Assembly: GCF_011601275.1 (NCBI RefSeq)
Contig: NZ_JAAOLY010000017.1
Span: 88,600-152,599 of the forward strand
Direction: 5' to 3'
DNA from: Janthinobacterium lividum
GTDB lineage: Bacteria > Pseudomonadota > Gammaproteobacteria > Burkholderiales > Burkholderiaceae_D
DNA length: 64,000 nt
Below are positions 45,293-54,591 of the stretch, in pieces. The first letter of the stretch is position 1; the number at the start of each line of letters is the position of its first letter. The notes beneath the pieces were generated by a model. That model had not been told where the DNA came from. It was given only the letters and a program-made list of their open reading frames with translations, and did no database searches. The position numbers and the translations under genes are program-made.

Positions 45293-45381
45293 CTGTGTGT
45301 ACCGTTTCGTGCAAAATTCAATGGGGTCTATTCTACCGCGTCGCGCGTGCGGACCGGGTATCCTGCCTGGCCTGTCGGGCT

Positions 45382-45387
45382 TATAAT
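45382..45387 (+). promoter_or_regulatory. Candidate -10 box of trhO
   Basis: A perfect TATAAT lies 31 bases before the trhO start codon in the dnaE-trhO divergent gap. No clear -35 is visible at 16-18 bases upstream. Confidence 0.45.
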
Positions 45388-45418
45388 ATCGGCTGTTCAG
45401 TCTAAGCCGATCGCCATC

Positions 45419-46315
45419 ATGCAAGCCATCACCCCAGCAACACCCGCCGTTTCCGCCGCCGTCAGCCCGCCCGCCGCCACGTTTGTCAATATCGCCGCGT
45501 ATAAATTCATCACGCTCGACGATACGGAAGCCATGCGTCCCTTGTATCAGGAGCAATGTCTGGCGCTGGAGCTGAAGGGCACGATCCTGCTGACGCCGGA
45601 AGGCATCAATATGTTCCTGTCGGGCACGCGCGAGCATATCGACAGCTTCCTCGCCTGGGTGCGCAGCGATGAGCGCCTGGCCGATCTGGAATGGAAGGAA
45701 AGCTTGTCGAACGAGCAATCGCACAAGCGCATGCTGGTCAAGCTGAAAAAAGAAATCATCACCATGCGCATGCCGCTGATCAAGCCGGAACTGGGCCGCG
45801 CCCCGTCCGTCGATGCGCATACGCTCAAGCGCTGGCTCGATGCCGGCGTCGACGACGCGGGCAAACCCGTGGTCATGATGGAAACGCGCAACGCCTTTGA
45901 AGTGGACGTGGGCACGTTCAACAATACGCTTGATTATCGTATCGACAAGTTCACGGAATTCCCGGCTGTTGCCGCCGCCCACAAGGAGGAACTGGAAGGC
46001 AAGACCGTCGTCACCTTCTGCACGGGCGGCATCCGCTGCGAAAAGGCCGCCATCCACATGAAGGAAATCGGCTACGACAGCGTGTACCAGCTCGACGGCG
46101 GCATCCTGAAGTATTTCGAAGAAGTCGGCGGCGAGCACTACACGGGCGACTGCTTCGTCTTCGACTACCGCACGGCCCTGAACCCGAAACTGGAACCGAC
46201 GGAAACCGTGCAGTGTTTCGTCTGCCGCGCCGTCGTCACCCCGCGCCAGCAACTGGCGCCGGAATATGTGTATGAGGTGTCTTGCCCGCATTGCTACGGC
46301 AAGCACGCAACCTAG
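45419..46315 (+). CDS. trhO: tRNA U34 hydroxylase / rhodanese-domain protein (TrhO, YceA)
   Basis: A 298-residue protein with an N-terminal acylphosphatase-like domain ([35 protein letters not shown]) and a rhodanese domain whose active loop is [15 protein letters not shown], with Cys201 as the likely persulfide cysteine. A zinc-type C-terminal segment has CFVCRAV and CPHC. The TrhO family hydroxylates uridine 34 of certain tRNAs in an oxygen-dependent way. The ATG at 45419 is favoured by the TATAAT just upstream; the longer frame reaches into dnaE. It is divergent from dnaE. Confidence 0.93.
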   Translation: MQAITPATPAVSAAVSPPAATFVNIAAYKFITLDDTEAMRPLYQEQCLALELKGTILLTPEGINMFLSGTREHIDSFLAWVRSDERLADLEWKESLSNEQSHKRMLVKLKKEIITMRMPLIKPELGRAPSVDAHTLKRWLDAGVDDAGKPVVMMETRNAFEVDVGTFNNTLDYRIDKFTEFPAVAAAHKEELEGKTVVTFCTGGIRCEKAAIHMKEIGYDSVYQLDGGILKYFEEVGGEHYTGDCFVFDYRTALNPKLEPTETVQCFVCRAVVTPRQQLAPEYVYEVSCPHCYGKHAT

Positions 46316-46753
46316 GCTACATTCCCTGCGGTGCGGTCCAAGCTGACACCGGCCGTTCCACTCGCCATATGCAGCGGGCAAGCCGCTGCCCGGTGGACGC
46401 ACCGTCCATGACGGATGGCATGCGCACAGCAAGCAATAATAAATTCCGACAAGAAAGCTATTTAAAAAAACAAGATAATAAAAAATGCCTTACAAATGAT
46501 TACAATTTACGGGGCAAAATAGGCTCCGCCTTGGGATAAGAATTTGCCCAATTGCCGTAATAAATATATCATCACCTGTTTCGATCGACACTCGACCTCT
46601 GGCTGGTGGCCTCGCGTTTTATTCTTTCCTCCGATTTAGTCGCTCAGCCCTATTCGCGGCCTCTATTTTTTTGACGTGAATTATTGCTTTTATGAAATAA
46701 TTTACCCGCACTGAAATCTGCGCTACCCACATCGGATTAATTGCCATATTTGC
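46316..46753. other. AT-rich gap upstream of the O-antigen cluster
   Basis: No gene was seen in these 438 bases. From about 46430 the sequence becomes strongly AT-rich compared with its surroundings, marking the left edge of the polysaccharide cluster. It must hold the cluster promoter. No JUMPstart element in the right orientation was found. Confidence 0.6.
46671..46698 (+). promoter_or_regulatory. Candidate promoter of the wzx-led operon
   Basis: TTGACG (46671-46676) is followed after 16 bases by TGAAAT (46693-46698), ending 55 bases before the wzx ATG, in AT-rich DNA. The -10 is weak; assigned by eye. Confidence 0.4.
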
Positions 46754-48229
46754 ATGATTATCAAAAACACCGCTTATAATTTATTAGGATTGGGCTTGCC
46801 GCTATTGGTTGCGGTTGCTTCAATGCCGGTGCTGATACACAGCTTGGGGGATGCGCGTTTTGGTGTGTTGACACTAATCTGGGCGGTAGTCAGCTATTTC
46901 GGCTTGTTCGATCTGGGCTTGGGACGGGCGCTCACGCAACAGCTATCGGTATTAATCGCGGAAGAACGCCATGCGGATATTGCGCCCATGGTCTTTACCA
47001 GTCTGCTGATGATGACCGGTCTTGGCTTGCTTGCATCGGCCTTGCTATGGTTCGGTGCAGAGTTTGGCGCGCACAGCATTTCGCATGCTGGAGACAACGG
47101 GGAAATCGTTGGTTCAATTCGGGTGATGGCCATCGCCATGCCCTTCATCATACTGACCACAGGCCTGCGTGGTATACTCGAAGCCAAATCGGCCTTTGGC
47201 GTGATCAATCTGATTCGCCTGCCCATGGGCATATTCACCTTCCTGGGTCCACTGGCCATCGTACTTTGGTACAAGAATGATCTGGTTGCCGTGACTGCCA
47301 TGCTCACCGCTGGCAGGATCATCGCCTGTCTCGTGCATGCTTATTTCGCTGCACGCAGCCTGCCTGGTATGCTCAGCAGCAAGCATTTCAATGCCGGATT
47401 CATGAAACCCCTGCTGATATCCGGCGGCTGGATGACCGTTACCAATATCATCAGCCCCCTGATGTCTTATTTGGACCGTTTCCTGATCAGCACAACGATT
47501 TCTGCGGCGGCGGTGGCTTATTACGTAACGCCCAATGAAATGATCACCAAGATCTGGATCATTCCCGGTGCCTTGACGGCGGTGCTGTTCCCTGCATTTT
47601 CCAGCCATATCGGCGGTGGCCGCGGCCATGAACTGGTGGAACTGTATCGGCGCAGCGTGCTGTATTTGTTGCTGGCTATCACGCCAATGACGCTGATCAT
47701 CGCCTTTGCCAGCCAGAACATTCTTACGCTGTGGGTGGGCGCTGCCTTTTCGGAGCAAAGTACGACCCTGCTGCGCATCTTTTCTTATGGCGTCCTGATC
47801 AGTAGCATCACGCAAATTCCATTTTCCTTGCTCCAAGGCGCAGGCAAGGCAGCCTTGACGGCCAAGGTGCACGTCGTCGAGTTTCCCGTGTACTGCTTGT
47901 TGCTCTGGCTGGGGTGTAGCTATTACGGCCTGGAAGGTGCGGCGCTGGTGTGGCTTCTGAGAATCTGCGTCGACGCCTGGCTCATGTTCTATTTCTCCTT
48001 TGATATCCTGGAAATAAAATTCAAGGAAGTATTGGGCGGCAAATTTATCGTGTTAATGGCATTAATCACACTTTCCTTCCTGCTCTCGCTTAATCCACTG
48101 GCGACATTCAAGGCATGGGAATTTGCGGCATGCTTCGGGATCATTGCTGCCTATACGTGGTTCAATTTCTTAAACGGAATTGAACGCCTGTTTTTTAAAA
48201 GAAAAGTCTATGCAATTTTCGGTAAATAA
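46754..48229 (+). CDS. wzx: O-antigen/polysaccharide flippase (Wzx-like)
   Basis: A 491-residue polytopic protein with 12-14 hydrophobic segments of the MOP/polysaccharide transport superfamily. Its start is typical: IIKNTAYNLLGLGLPLLVAVASMPVLIHSLGDARFGVLTL followed by DLGLGRALTQQLS. It would flip undecaprenyl-linked repeat units to the periplasmic face. Codon use is more AT-rich than the surrounding chromosome, a usual mark of transferred O-antigen genes. It is the first gene of the cluster, and the polymerase gene overlaps its end by 20 bases. Confidence 0.88.
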   Translation: MIIKNTAYNLLGLGLPLLVAVASMPVLIHSLGDARFGVLTLIWAVVSYFGLFDLGLGRALTQQLSVLIAEERHADIAPMVFTSLLMMTGLGLLASALLWFGAEFGAHSISHAGDNGEIVGSIRVMAIAMPFIILTTGLRGILEAKSAFGVINLIRLPMGIFTFLGPLAIVLWYKNDLVAVTAMLTAGRIIACLVHAYFAARSLPGMLSSKHFNAGFMKPLLISGGWMTVTNIISPLMSYLDRFLISTTISAAAVAYYVTPNEMITKIWIIPGALTAVLFPAFSSHIGGGRGHELVELYRRSVLYLLLAITPMTLIIAFASQNILTLWVGAAFSEQSTTLLRIFSYGVLISSITQIPFSLLQGAGKAALTAKVHVVEFPVYCLLLWLGCSYYGLEGAALVWLLRICVDAWLMFYFSFDILEIKFKEVLGGKFIVLMALITLSFLLSLNPLATFKAWEFAACFGIIAAYTWFNFLNGIERLFFKRKVYAIFGK

Positions 48230-49421
48230 TAGCAGCCGGGTGTGGATGGACAGGGTAACCAGAATGCTGGTGCCGCTGTATTATGGCGTGCTCTTTTTCG
48301 TCTTTGTTGGCGAATTCAAGATCTACATTGGCGCCAGTTCTGTCAGCCTGCCGATCAGTTTTGCGCTGATCGGCCTGATCTTCATGGTCAGGCTGCTGCG
48401 GGAAGACCTGATCCTCACGCGCAATGCCCTCATACTGTGCGCTATCGCCGCGCTGGGCATCCTGACGACCTTGCTTCGAGATCCGGGACAACTCCAGCGG
48501 GCCGTGGCTGCGGTAATACCGCTGGTCGTCTCGGCCATGGCGCTGGTTAGCCTGCGCGCATGGCCAGTCGACTTGGACAAGGCACGGCAGGCCATTCTGT
48601 ATGGTGGCATTGTCCTGGCATTATGGACCTACCTGGGATTCATTCAATCCTTTGGCGTCAATGGCGATTACTACGACAAGAAATTGATGGTCGAAACGCT
48701 GCTTGGACGCTCCAACTATTTGGCAGCCTTTCTCTTTTTCCTGGCCGCCACGTTTTTTTATCAAAACAAGTACTTGTTCCTGTTCTTCGTCGGCGCTATT
48801 CTGGCGACCATGTCCAGAGGTGGCATCCTGATTATCAGCCTGTTCATTCTGTACATTTTCTGGACAGACAAGAAGTACGCGCACATCAAATATTTCACGG
48901 TTTTTTTATCCATCCTGTTCGTCCTGTACCTGTTTTTTGAATATGGCTACAGCCTGTTTATGCTGTTACACGATAATGAATACAAGATCCCGGATTCGTT
49001 CAATAACCGCATCATTCTGTGGGAATTTTCAGCCGATTTGATTGCCAAGTCGCCGTGGCTAGGCGTTGGACCGAATGGCTTCCGCTCCGCGATTGAGGCG
49101 GCCGGCAACATGGAGGATGTATGGGGGGCACATAATTCCATATTACTGCTCTGGTTGAATTACGGCATAATTGGCTTGCTGCTGTATTTGAAATACCTGC
49201 ACAATATTTACCGCGAAATAAGCAAGGCGGCACGAAATACGCCGATTTTCCAATCGATCAAGGTTGCATTTTTATTCCTGCTGTTATTTTCATTGTTTGA
49301 ACCGTTGATTGGGTCCGTATCATTCGAATTGTTATTAGTTATGTTGTACATTACGGCCAAGAATATTAACCGCCAGGACCATACTGGCGCCAGCCTGCCG
49401 CGGACTACCGCGCCTGTCTAA
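48210..49421 (+). CDS. wzy: O-antigen polymerase/ligase superfamily protein (Wzy candidate)
   Basis: A 403-residue membrane protein with about eleven spans. It shares the superfamily signs with the protein at 30.1 kb: an Arg-Gly-Gly motif (TMSRGGILIISLF), then a periplasmic loop with NNRIILWEFSADLIAKSPWLGVGPNGF and the conserved His in VWGAHNSILLLWLNYGIIGLLLY. Placement right after wzx favours Wzy, which polymerises repeat units on the lipid carrier. Sequence alone does not separate Wzy from WaaL. The ATG at 48210 overlaps wzx; an upstream TTG is an alternative. Confidence 0.78.
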   Translation: MQFSVNNSSRVWMDRVTRMLVPLYYGVLFFVFVGEFKIYIGASSVSLPISFALIGLIFMVRLLREDLILTRNALILCAIAALGILTTLLRDPGQLQRAVAAVIPLVVSAMALVSLRAWPVDLDKARQAILYGGIVLALWTYLGFIQSFGVNGDYYDKKLMVETLLGRSNYLAAFLFFLAATFFYQNKYLFLFFVGAILATMSRGGILIISLFILYIFWTDKKYAHIKYFTVFLSILFVLYLFFEYGYSLFMLLHDNEYKIPDSFNNRIILWEFSADLIAKSPWLGVGPNGFRSAIEAAGNMEDVWGAHNSILLLWLNYGIIGLLLYLKYLHNIYREISKAARNTPIFQSIKVAFLFLLLFSLFEPLIGSVSFELLLVMLYITAKNINRQDHTGASLPRTTAPV

Positions 49422-49438
49422 CTTTTGTGAGTTTGCTT

Positions 49439-50629
49439 ATGCCAATTTTATCCGTAGTAATTGCGACCCACAATCGCAGTGCGTATGCCGTGCATGCCGC
49501 AAAAAGTGTCTTGAGCATCAACTCGCCCTTAATCGAACTTGTCATGCATGACACCAGCACCGATGGCAAGTTGCAAAATGAGATCGTGCCGCTGTTGGCC
49601 GATGCGCGCCTGCACTACCAGCATTGCGCCACGCGCCTGTCGATGACAGAGAACCACAATCAGGCGCTGGCCATGGCCAGCGGCGACTATGTCTGCCTGG
49701 TCGGCGACGACGATACCGTTGCCGCGGAGATTCTAGACGCCGTGCAATGGGCGATCGAGCACAAGGTGGATGCCATCTCACCCAAGGTGGTAGCGAACTA
49801 CGCCTGGCCGGACTTCCTGTCGAAAACTTTTGGCCGGGGCCACTCCAGCCGCCTGTACATCAACGATTTCTCGTCGCGCATCTCCCGCGCCGATTGCGCC
49901 AAGGGCTTGCAGGCCTCCCTGCAAATGGCATGCCAAGGGGCCGATGGTTTGCCCAAGATTTATCACGGCATCGTCAAGCGCACCGTCATGGAACAAGTCA
50001 AGGAAAAGACGGGCGCCTATTTCCACGGTGTCAGCCCGGACGTATCAGGCGCGCTCGGCATCGCCGCGACCACACCATCTTTTGCGGAAATCGATTATCC
50101 ACTGACCATCCCTGGTGCCGCCGGCAACAGCAACACCGGACGCAGCGCCATGAATGCCCATCGCGGCAATCTGGAAGACGATCCCCACATCAAGCCCTAC
50201 AAGAATCTGGTGTGGCCACCGCTGATTCCACGCTTTTTCAGCGTAGAAACCGTCTGGGGTCAGGCCGCTTATGAAACCCTAAGCAAACTGGATGCTACTC
50301 AACTGGATCGTTTCAACTTCATCCATTTGTACGCGATCTGCCTGGTCAGCCATCCGGATTACTACAAGGAAATTTTCAAGGCAGCGATGGCGTACAAGCA
50401 GCAATATGACAAGAGTGCCGCTATCACCGTGACGAGCGTGCTGCTGGGCGCTGCGCGCATCGCAGTGGCCAAAATCATCCGCCTGGGCAAGCGCGCCACC
50501 CGGCCAAGCGCAGCTGGCGGACGGTTCTTCATCCCGGACATTCCCAACATTCATGCGGCAAGTGACGCCTTGAAGGCTTTCTTGGGTAAAAAATCGGCAT
50601 CATTTAAAGGTAAAAATGAAAATATCTAA
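49439..50629 (+). CDS. Family 2 glycosyltransferase
   Basis: A 396-residue GT-A enzyme. The start LSVVIATHNRSAYAVHAAKSVLS and the metal/donor motif YVCLVGDDDTV (about residues 84-94) are family 2 signs. The C-terminal 200 residues are variable and would bind the acceptor. It transfers an unknown sugar during repeat-unit assembly. Translation may instead begin at a GTG at 49427, adding four residues. Its 3' end overlaps the oxygenase gene by 14 bases. Confidence 0.82.
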   Translation: MPILSVVIATHNRSAYAVHAAKSVLSINSPLIELVMHDTSTDGKLQNEIVPLLADARLHYQHCATRLSMTENHNQALAMASGDYVCLVGDDDTVAAEILDAVQWAIEHKVDAISPKVVANYAWPDFLSKTFGRGHSSRLYINDFSSRISRADCAKGLQASLQMACQGADGLPKIYHGIVKRTVMEQVKEKTGAYFHGVSPDVSGALGIAATTPSFAEIDYPLTIPGAAGNSNTGRSAMNAHRGNLEDDPHIKPYKNLVWPPLIPRFFSVETVWGQAAYETLSKLDATQLDRFNFIHLYAICLVSHPDYYKEIFKAAMAYKQQYDKSAAITVTSVLLGAARIAVAKIIRLGKRATRPSAAGGRFFIPDIPNIHAASDALKAFLGKKSASFKGKNENI

Positions 50630-51443
50630 AAACGAAATCGTCGAATTGATTGTGGCGCGCCTGCAAACGGAAAAAGCACGCGCCGCCGACATGTTTGCAG
50701 CCAGCGCTGGCAAAGTCGGTGTGCGTCATTGCTATATCGAGAATATGCTTCCCGAGGCACTGGCCATGGAAATCTACCACGCCTTCCCCAAGCTGGAGCA
50801 GATGCGCCTGATGTCGAGTTTTCGTGAGAAAAAATTCACTTCCAAGCATTTTGATCAGTTTAATCCGATTCTCAAGGATATTACCTTCGCGATGCAGGAT
50901 GTCGCCGTGGTCAGCATTATCGAGGAGATTACCGGCATCACGCAGCAGATTCCCGATCCTACCTTGTATGCGGGCGGCTTGAGCATGATGGGCGAGGGGC
51001 ATTTTCTTAACCCCCACATCGATAACTCGCACGAGGCGACACGCCAGTTTTATCGCACGCTGAACCTGCTGTTCTATGTCACGCCGGATTGGGAACTGGG
51101 CAATGGCGGCAACTTGGAATTGTGGGAACCATCCGTGCGCAAGAACGAGACCATCCATAGCAAATTCAACCGTCTGGTGCTGATGGAAACAACACCAAGC
51201 TCGTGGCATTCGGTCAGCCCGGTCCAGGTCGATCGCCTGCGCTGCTGCGTTTCGAACTATTACTTTTCGCCCGTGTCTCCAACTGGCGAGCAGTACTTCA
51301 ACGTCACGTCATTCAGCGCCCGCCCCGAGCAAACGGCACGCAGGGCACTGGCATGGGCGGACAACAAGCTGCGCCAAGGCGTGCGGGCGCTCGTGCCTGG
51401 TGGTGTGGGCCCGAAAGACGTCTACAAGGCGGGAGGCAAATAA
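50616..51443 (+). CDS. 2-oxoglutarate/Fe(II)-dependent oxygenase (prolyl-hydroxylase-like)
   Basis: A 275-residue protein with the complete iron triad: His134 and Asp136 in LNPHIDNSHE, and His198 in SSWHSVSPV. Arg209, eleven residues after the last His, is well placed to bind 2-oxoglutarate. The double-stranded helix core also shows LNLLFYVTPDWELGNGGNLELW. The substrate is unknown; sitting between two glycosyltransferase genes, with a 14-base overlap upstream and no gap downstream, it may hydroxylate or oxidise a sugar or lipid intermediate. The N-terminal 120 residues are helical. Confidence 0.82.
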   Translation: MKISKNEIVELIVARLQTEKARAADMFAASAGKVGVRHCYIENMLPEALAMEIYHAFPKLEQMRLMSSFREKKFTSKHFDQFNPILKDITFAMQDVAVVSIIEEITGITQQIPDPTLYAGGLSMMGEGHFLNPHIDNSHEATRQFYRTLNLLFYVTPDWELGNGGNLELWEPSVRKNETIHSKFNRLVLMETTPSSWHSVSPVQVDRLRCCVSNYYFSPVSPTGEQYFNVTSFSARPEQTARRALAWADNKLRQGVRALVPGGVGPKDVYKAGGK

Positions 51444-52466
51444 GTGGGTCGTCTATTGCTACATGCGCCGAACGTTCACGTGGGTGGCGGACTGGTGCTG
51501 CTCAAGGAATTGCTTGCGGCCCAGGATGGCGCCACGTTATGGGCCAATCTCGACCACAGGGCCAGGGAAATCCTGGACTTGCCGTCAGGAACGGAAAGTT
51601 ACTTTGTCAAGGCCTCGCCAGTAGACCGCCTCAAGGCCGAACTGCGCCTGCAACGCGCGGCACGCGCCGATGACGTCATTCTGTGCTTCCATGGCATGCC
51701 GCCGCTGCTGCCGCTGGCTGGCCACGTCGTGGTATTCCAGCAAAATCGGAACCACTTTGGCCTCACGCCCCTTTCCGAATTTTCCGGCAAGACAAAAATA
51801 CGGGTAGCGTTCGAACGCATCATTTGCCGCGCCTTCAAGGGCAATGTCGATGAGTATGTCGTCCAGACCCCTTCCATGCGCTCAGCGCTGATAACCTGGC
51901 ACGGCGCCAAGCCCCCGGTGCGCGTCATCCCATTCATTGGGGCCATGGCAAGCGCATCGCATGATCAGGCCAGCGTGCGCGACGGCTTTGATTTTGTCTA
52001 CGTGGCCGATGGCGAGGCGCACAAGAATCACCGCCGCCTGCTGGCCGCCTGGATTCTGCTGGCCGAGCAAAACATCTTTCCGTCTCTGGCACTTACCCTG
52101 CCTCCGCATTGCACTGCGCTCCGCGCGGAGTTCGACAGTGCAACTGTCCAGTATGGCTTGCGCATTCAGCAACTAGGTATGTTGCCACATGCCAATATAC
52201 TGGCTCTATATCGCCATGCCAAGGCGCTGGTTTTCCCCTCAATGACGGAATCGTTTGGATTACCCCTGCTTGAAGCCAGCTGGGCCAACCTGCCCATCGT
52301 TGCATCAGAACTAGATTATGTGCGCGATGTGTGCGTACCGGCCGACACCTTTGATCCAACTTCGCCAGTGTCAATCGCCCGGGCCATCCGCCGCTTCCTC
52401 GGCGTGGCGGAACCCGTTGCCCGTATCGGTTCGGCATCGGATTTTCTTGCGGAGCTGCGCTCTTGA
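51444..52466 (+). CDS. Family 4-type (GT-B) glycosyltransferase
   Basis: A 340-residue transferase. The N-terminal half has LLHAPNVHVGGGLVLLKELLA. The C-terminal half shows the conserved retaining GT-B segment HAKALVFPSMTESFGLPLLEASWANLPIVASE, in which the glutamates contact the donor nucleotide sugar. It starts with GTG at 51444, directly after the TAA of the oxygenase gene, preceded by GGGAGG. Its TGA overlaps the TTG start of the next gene. Donor and acceptor are unknown. Confidence 0.83.
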   Translation: MGRLLLHAPNVHVGGGLVLLKELLAAQDGATLWANLDHRAREILDLPSGTESYFVKASPVDRLKAELRLQRAARADDVILCFHGMPPLLPLAGHVVVFQQNRNHFGLTPLSEFSGKTKIRVAFERIICRAFKGNVDEYVVQTPSMRSALITWHGAKPPVRVIPFIGAMASASHDQASVRDGFDFVYVADGEAHKNHRRLLAAWILLAEQNIFPSLALTLPPHCTALRAEFDSATVQYGLRIQQLGMLPHANILALYRHAKALVFPSMTESFGLPLLEASWANLPIVASELDYVRDVCVPADTFDPTSPVSIARAIRRFLGVAEPVARIGSASDFLAELRS

Positions 52467-53698
52467 ACTTGCTCGTGGTGAGCCAGTACTTCTGGCCTGA
52501 AAATTTCCGCATCAATGACCTGGTACGTTCGCTCGTCAAGCAAGACGTCCATGTTGACGTCTTGACGGGCCAGCCAAATTATCCTGATGGCAAGGTTTTC
52601 TCCGGTTATACCGCCACCGGCCTTGGCGCGCAGGACTGGCATGGCGCTACCGTGCATCGCGTGCCGCTAATGCCGCGTGGACGGGGTTCCGCCCTCGGAC
52701 TGATCGGTAATTATCTGTCCTTTGTCCTGAGCGGAATCCTGTTGGCGCCATTCGCCCTGCGACGCAAGCGCGTCGACGTGATTTTTGTGTATGCGATTTC
52801 GCCGATCCTGCAAGTCATTCCGGCTATTTTCCTGAAGTGGATCAAGGGCGCAAAACTGGTCATCTGGGTACAAGATCTATGGCCCGAAAGCCTGGAAGCG
52901 ACCGGTTTTGTTCGCAACCGCAAACTGCTCAAGCTGGTAGAAATACTGGTGCGCTGGATCTATCGCCACGCCGATCTGATCCTCGTGCAATCGGAAGCGT
53001 TCGTCGCGCCCGTCGCGGCGCTGGCCGAGCACGGCAAAATATCCTATTATCCAAACTCAGCCGATAATGTCTTCTTTCAGGATACCCAGCACCAGCAGCC
53101 CAGCGCTGTGGCGGGTTTGCGCGACGGCTTTTCCATCGTCTTCGCCGGCAACCTGGGGACCGCCCAGTCCGTCGAAACCATCATTGCCGCCGCAGCACTA
53201 TTGCAAAACCAGCCACATATCCGTCTGGTATTAGTAGGCGATGGCAGCCGCGCCGATTGGCTGAGGGCAGAAATCGCCCGTTTAAAACTGCAGAATGTCA
53301 TCATGGCGGGACAGCATCCTCTCGATGCCATGCCGGCCATCCTGCGGCAGGCTGGCGCCCTGCTGGTGTCCCTGCGCGATGAACCTATCTTTCGCCAGAC
53401 AGTACCCAGCAAGCTACAGGCTTATCTGGCCATGGGCCGTCCCATCATCGCGTGTCTGAACGGCGAAGGGGCACGCATCGTCACGCAGGCACAGGCCGGT
53501 ATCGCCTGTACAGCAGACAATGCCGCAGCGCTGGCAGCGGCCATACTGGAAATGTCACGCCTCGGTGAAGCAGAACGCGAACAGCTTGGCCAGAATGGCT
53601 TGACGTACTTCAAACAGCACTATGACAGCGCCATGCTGACCCAAAACCTGATCACGCATTTTGACAATCTGTTGACGGGCAATAAGGACAACAAATAA
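52463..53698 (+). CDS. wbuB: WbuB-like glycosyltransferase (L-amino-sugar transferase candidate)
   Basis: A 411-residue GT-B enzyme with the characteristic start LLVVSQYFWPENFRINDL and LTGQPNYPDGKVFSGY, followed by KLVIWVQDLWPESLEATGF. These are marks of the WbuB group, which transfers L-FucNAc or L-QuiNAc in several O-antigens. The start codon is TTG at 52463, overlapping the stop of the upstream gene (TTGA). The three following genes make a UDP-L-amino sugar, so the transferase and its donor pathway are adjacent. Confidence 0.82.
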   Translation: MNLLVVSQYFWPENFRINDLVRSLVKQDVHVDVLTGQPNYPDGKVFSGYTATGLGAQDWHGATVHRVPLMPRGRGSALGLIGNYLSFVLSGILLAPFALRRKRVDVIFVYAISPILQVIPAIFLKWIKGAKLVIWVQDLWPESLEATGFVRNRKLLKLVEILVRWIYRHADLILVQSEAFVAPVAALAEHGKISYYPNSADNVFFQDTQHQQPSAVAGLRDGFSIVFAGNLGTAQSVETIIAAAALLQNQPHIRLVLVGDGSRADWLRAEIARLKLQNVIMAGQHPLDAMPAILRQAGALLVSLRDEPIFRQTVPSKLQAYLAMGRPIIACLNGEGARIVTQAQAGIACTADNAAALAAAILEMSRLGEAEREQLGQNGLTYFKQHYDSAMLTQNLITHFDNLLTGNKDNK

Positions 53699-53723
53699 TA
53701 AATCGACGAGAAAAGGATAGTTT

Positions 53724-54578
53724 ATGAAAATTTTAGTTTTGGGTGTGTCCGGCATGCTGGGCAATGCCGTCTTTAGATATTGCTCCGAAGATAGCCAACA
53801 CGATGTTGTTGGCTCGGCCCGCAGTGATGGCGTACGCCGCAACTTTTCCACGGAGTTGGCACAACGCATCGTCGTCGGTACGGATGTCGACAATCAAGAT
53901 TCCCTGGCGTTGCTGTTCGCCCGGGTCAAGCCGGATGTCGTCATTAACTGTGTCGGCCTGATCAAGCAACTGGCCGATGCCAACGATCCCCTGCAGGCCA
54001 TTCCCATCAATTCTCTGCTGCCGCACCGCCTGGCCCGCCTGTGCGACATCGCCGGCGCGCGCCTGATCCATGTCAGTACCGACTGCGTCTTCTCTGGCAG
54101 CAAGGGCAATTACTTGGAATCGGATGCTTCGGACGCCAAGGACCTGTACGGACGCTCGAAATTTCTGGGGGAGGTCGACTATCCGCACTGCATCACCCTG
54201 CGCACCTCGATCATCGGCCACGAGCTGAACAGCGCAAAAAGCCTGGTCGGCTGGTTCCTCGCGCAGCAAGGCACTGTCAAGGGCTATACGAAAGCGGTTT
54301 TCTCGGGCTTGCCGACGATCGAACTGGCACACGTGATACGCGATATCGTCTTGCCGCAACCCACATTGCACGGCCTGTACCATGTGGCCGCCGAGCCGAT
54401 CAACAAATTTGACCTGCTCACCCTGGTTGCGCAAGCCTATAAGAAACAGATTGATATTGTTGCTGATGAGCAATTAACAATCGATAGATCGCTGAATGCG
54501 GAACGCTTCCGCGCCGCCACTGGCTACGTGGCACCGGCATGGCCGGAACTCATCCAGAAAATGGCTAATTTTAAGTAA
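53724..54578 (+). CDS. RmlD-like SDR reductase of UDP-L-amino-sugar synthesis (WbvR-type)
   Basis: A 284-residue extended short-chain dehydrogenase: Rossmann motif GVSGMLGNAVF (7-17), HVSTDCVFSGSKG (116-128) and catalytic Tyr142/Lys146 in YGRSK. It resembles dTDP-4-dehydrorhamnose reductase in length and end. It has no C-terminal cupin domain, unlike WbjC/CapF/FnlB (about 370 residues) of the L-FucNAc pathway. A simple RmlD-like reductase at this place is the WbvR arrangement, which gives UDP-L-RhaNAc and, after 2-epimerisation, UDP-L-QuiNAc. An AGGATAG site precedes the ATG. Confidence 0.8.
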   Translation: MKILVLGVSGMLGNAVFRYCSEDSQHDVVGSARSDGVRRNFSTELAQRIVVGTDVDNQDSLALLFARVKPDVVINCVGLIKQLADANDPLQAIPINSLLPHRLARLCDIAGARLIHVSTDCVFSGSKGNYLESDASDAKDLYGRSKFLGEVDYPHCITLRTSIIGHELNSAKSLVGWFLAQQGTVKGYTKAVFSGLPTIELAHVIRDIVLPQPTLHGLYHVAAEPINKFDLLTLVAQAYKKQIDIVADEQLTIDRSLNAERFRAATGYVAPAWPELIQKMANFK

Positions 54579-54591
54579 TAAGGAGTAATGA

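Noticed and set aside
45293..46432. 380-codon N-terminal extension of dnaE
   Set aside because: The extension is antisense to trhO and has no match to the polymerase; the PHP domain starts right after the ATG cluster at 45280-45292.
46721..46727. GGTAGCG, the core of the ops/JUMPstart element, upstream of wzx
   Set aside because: It is on the minus strand, pointing away from the cluster, and the rest of the 39-bp element is missing.
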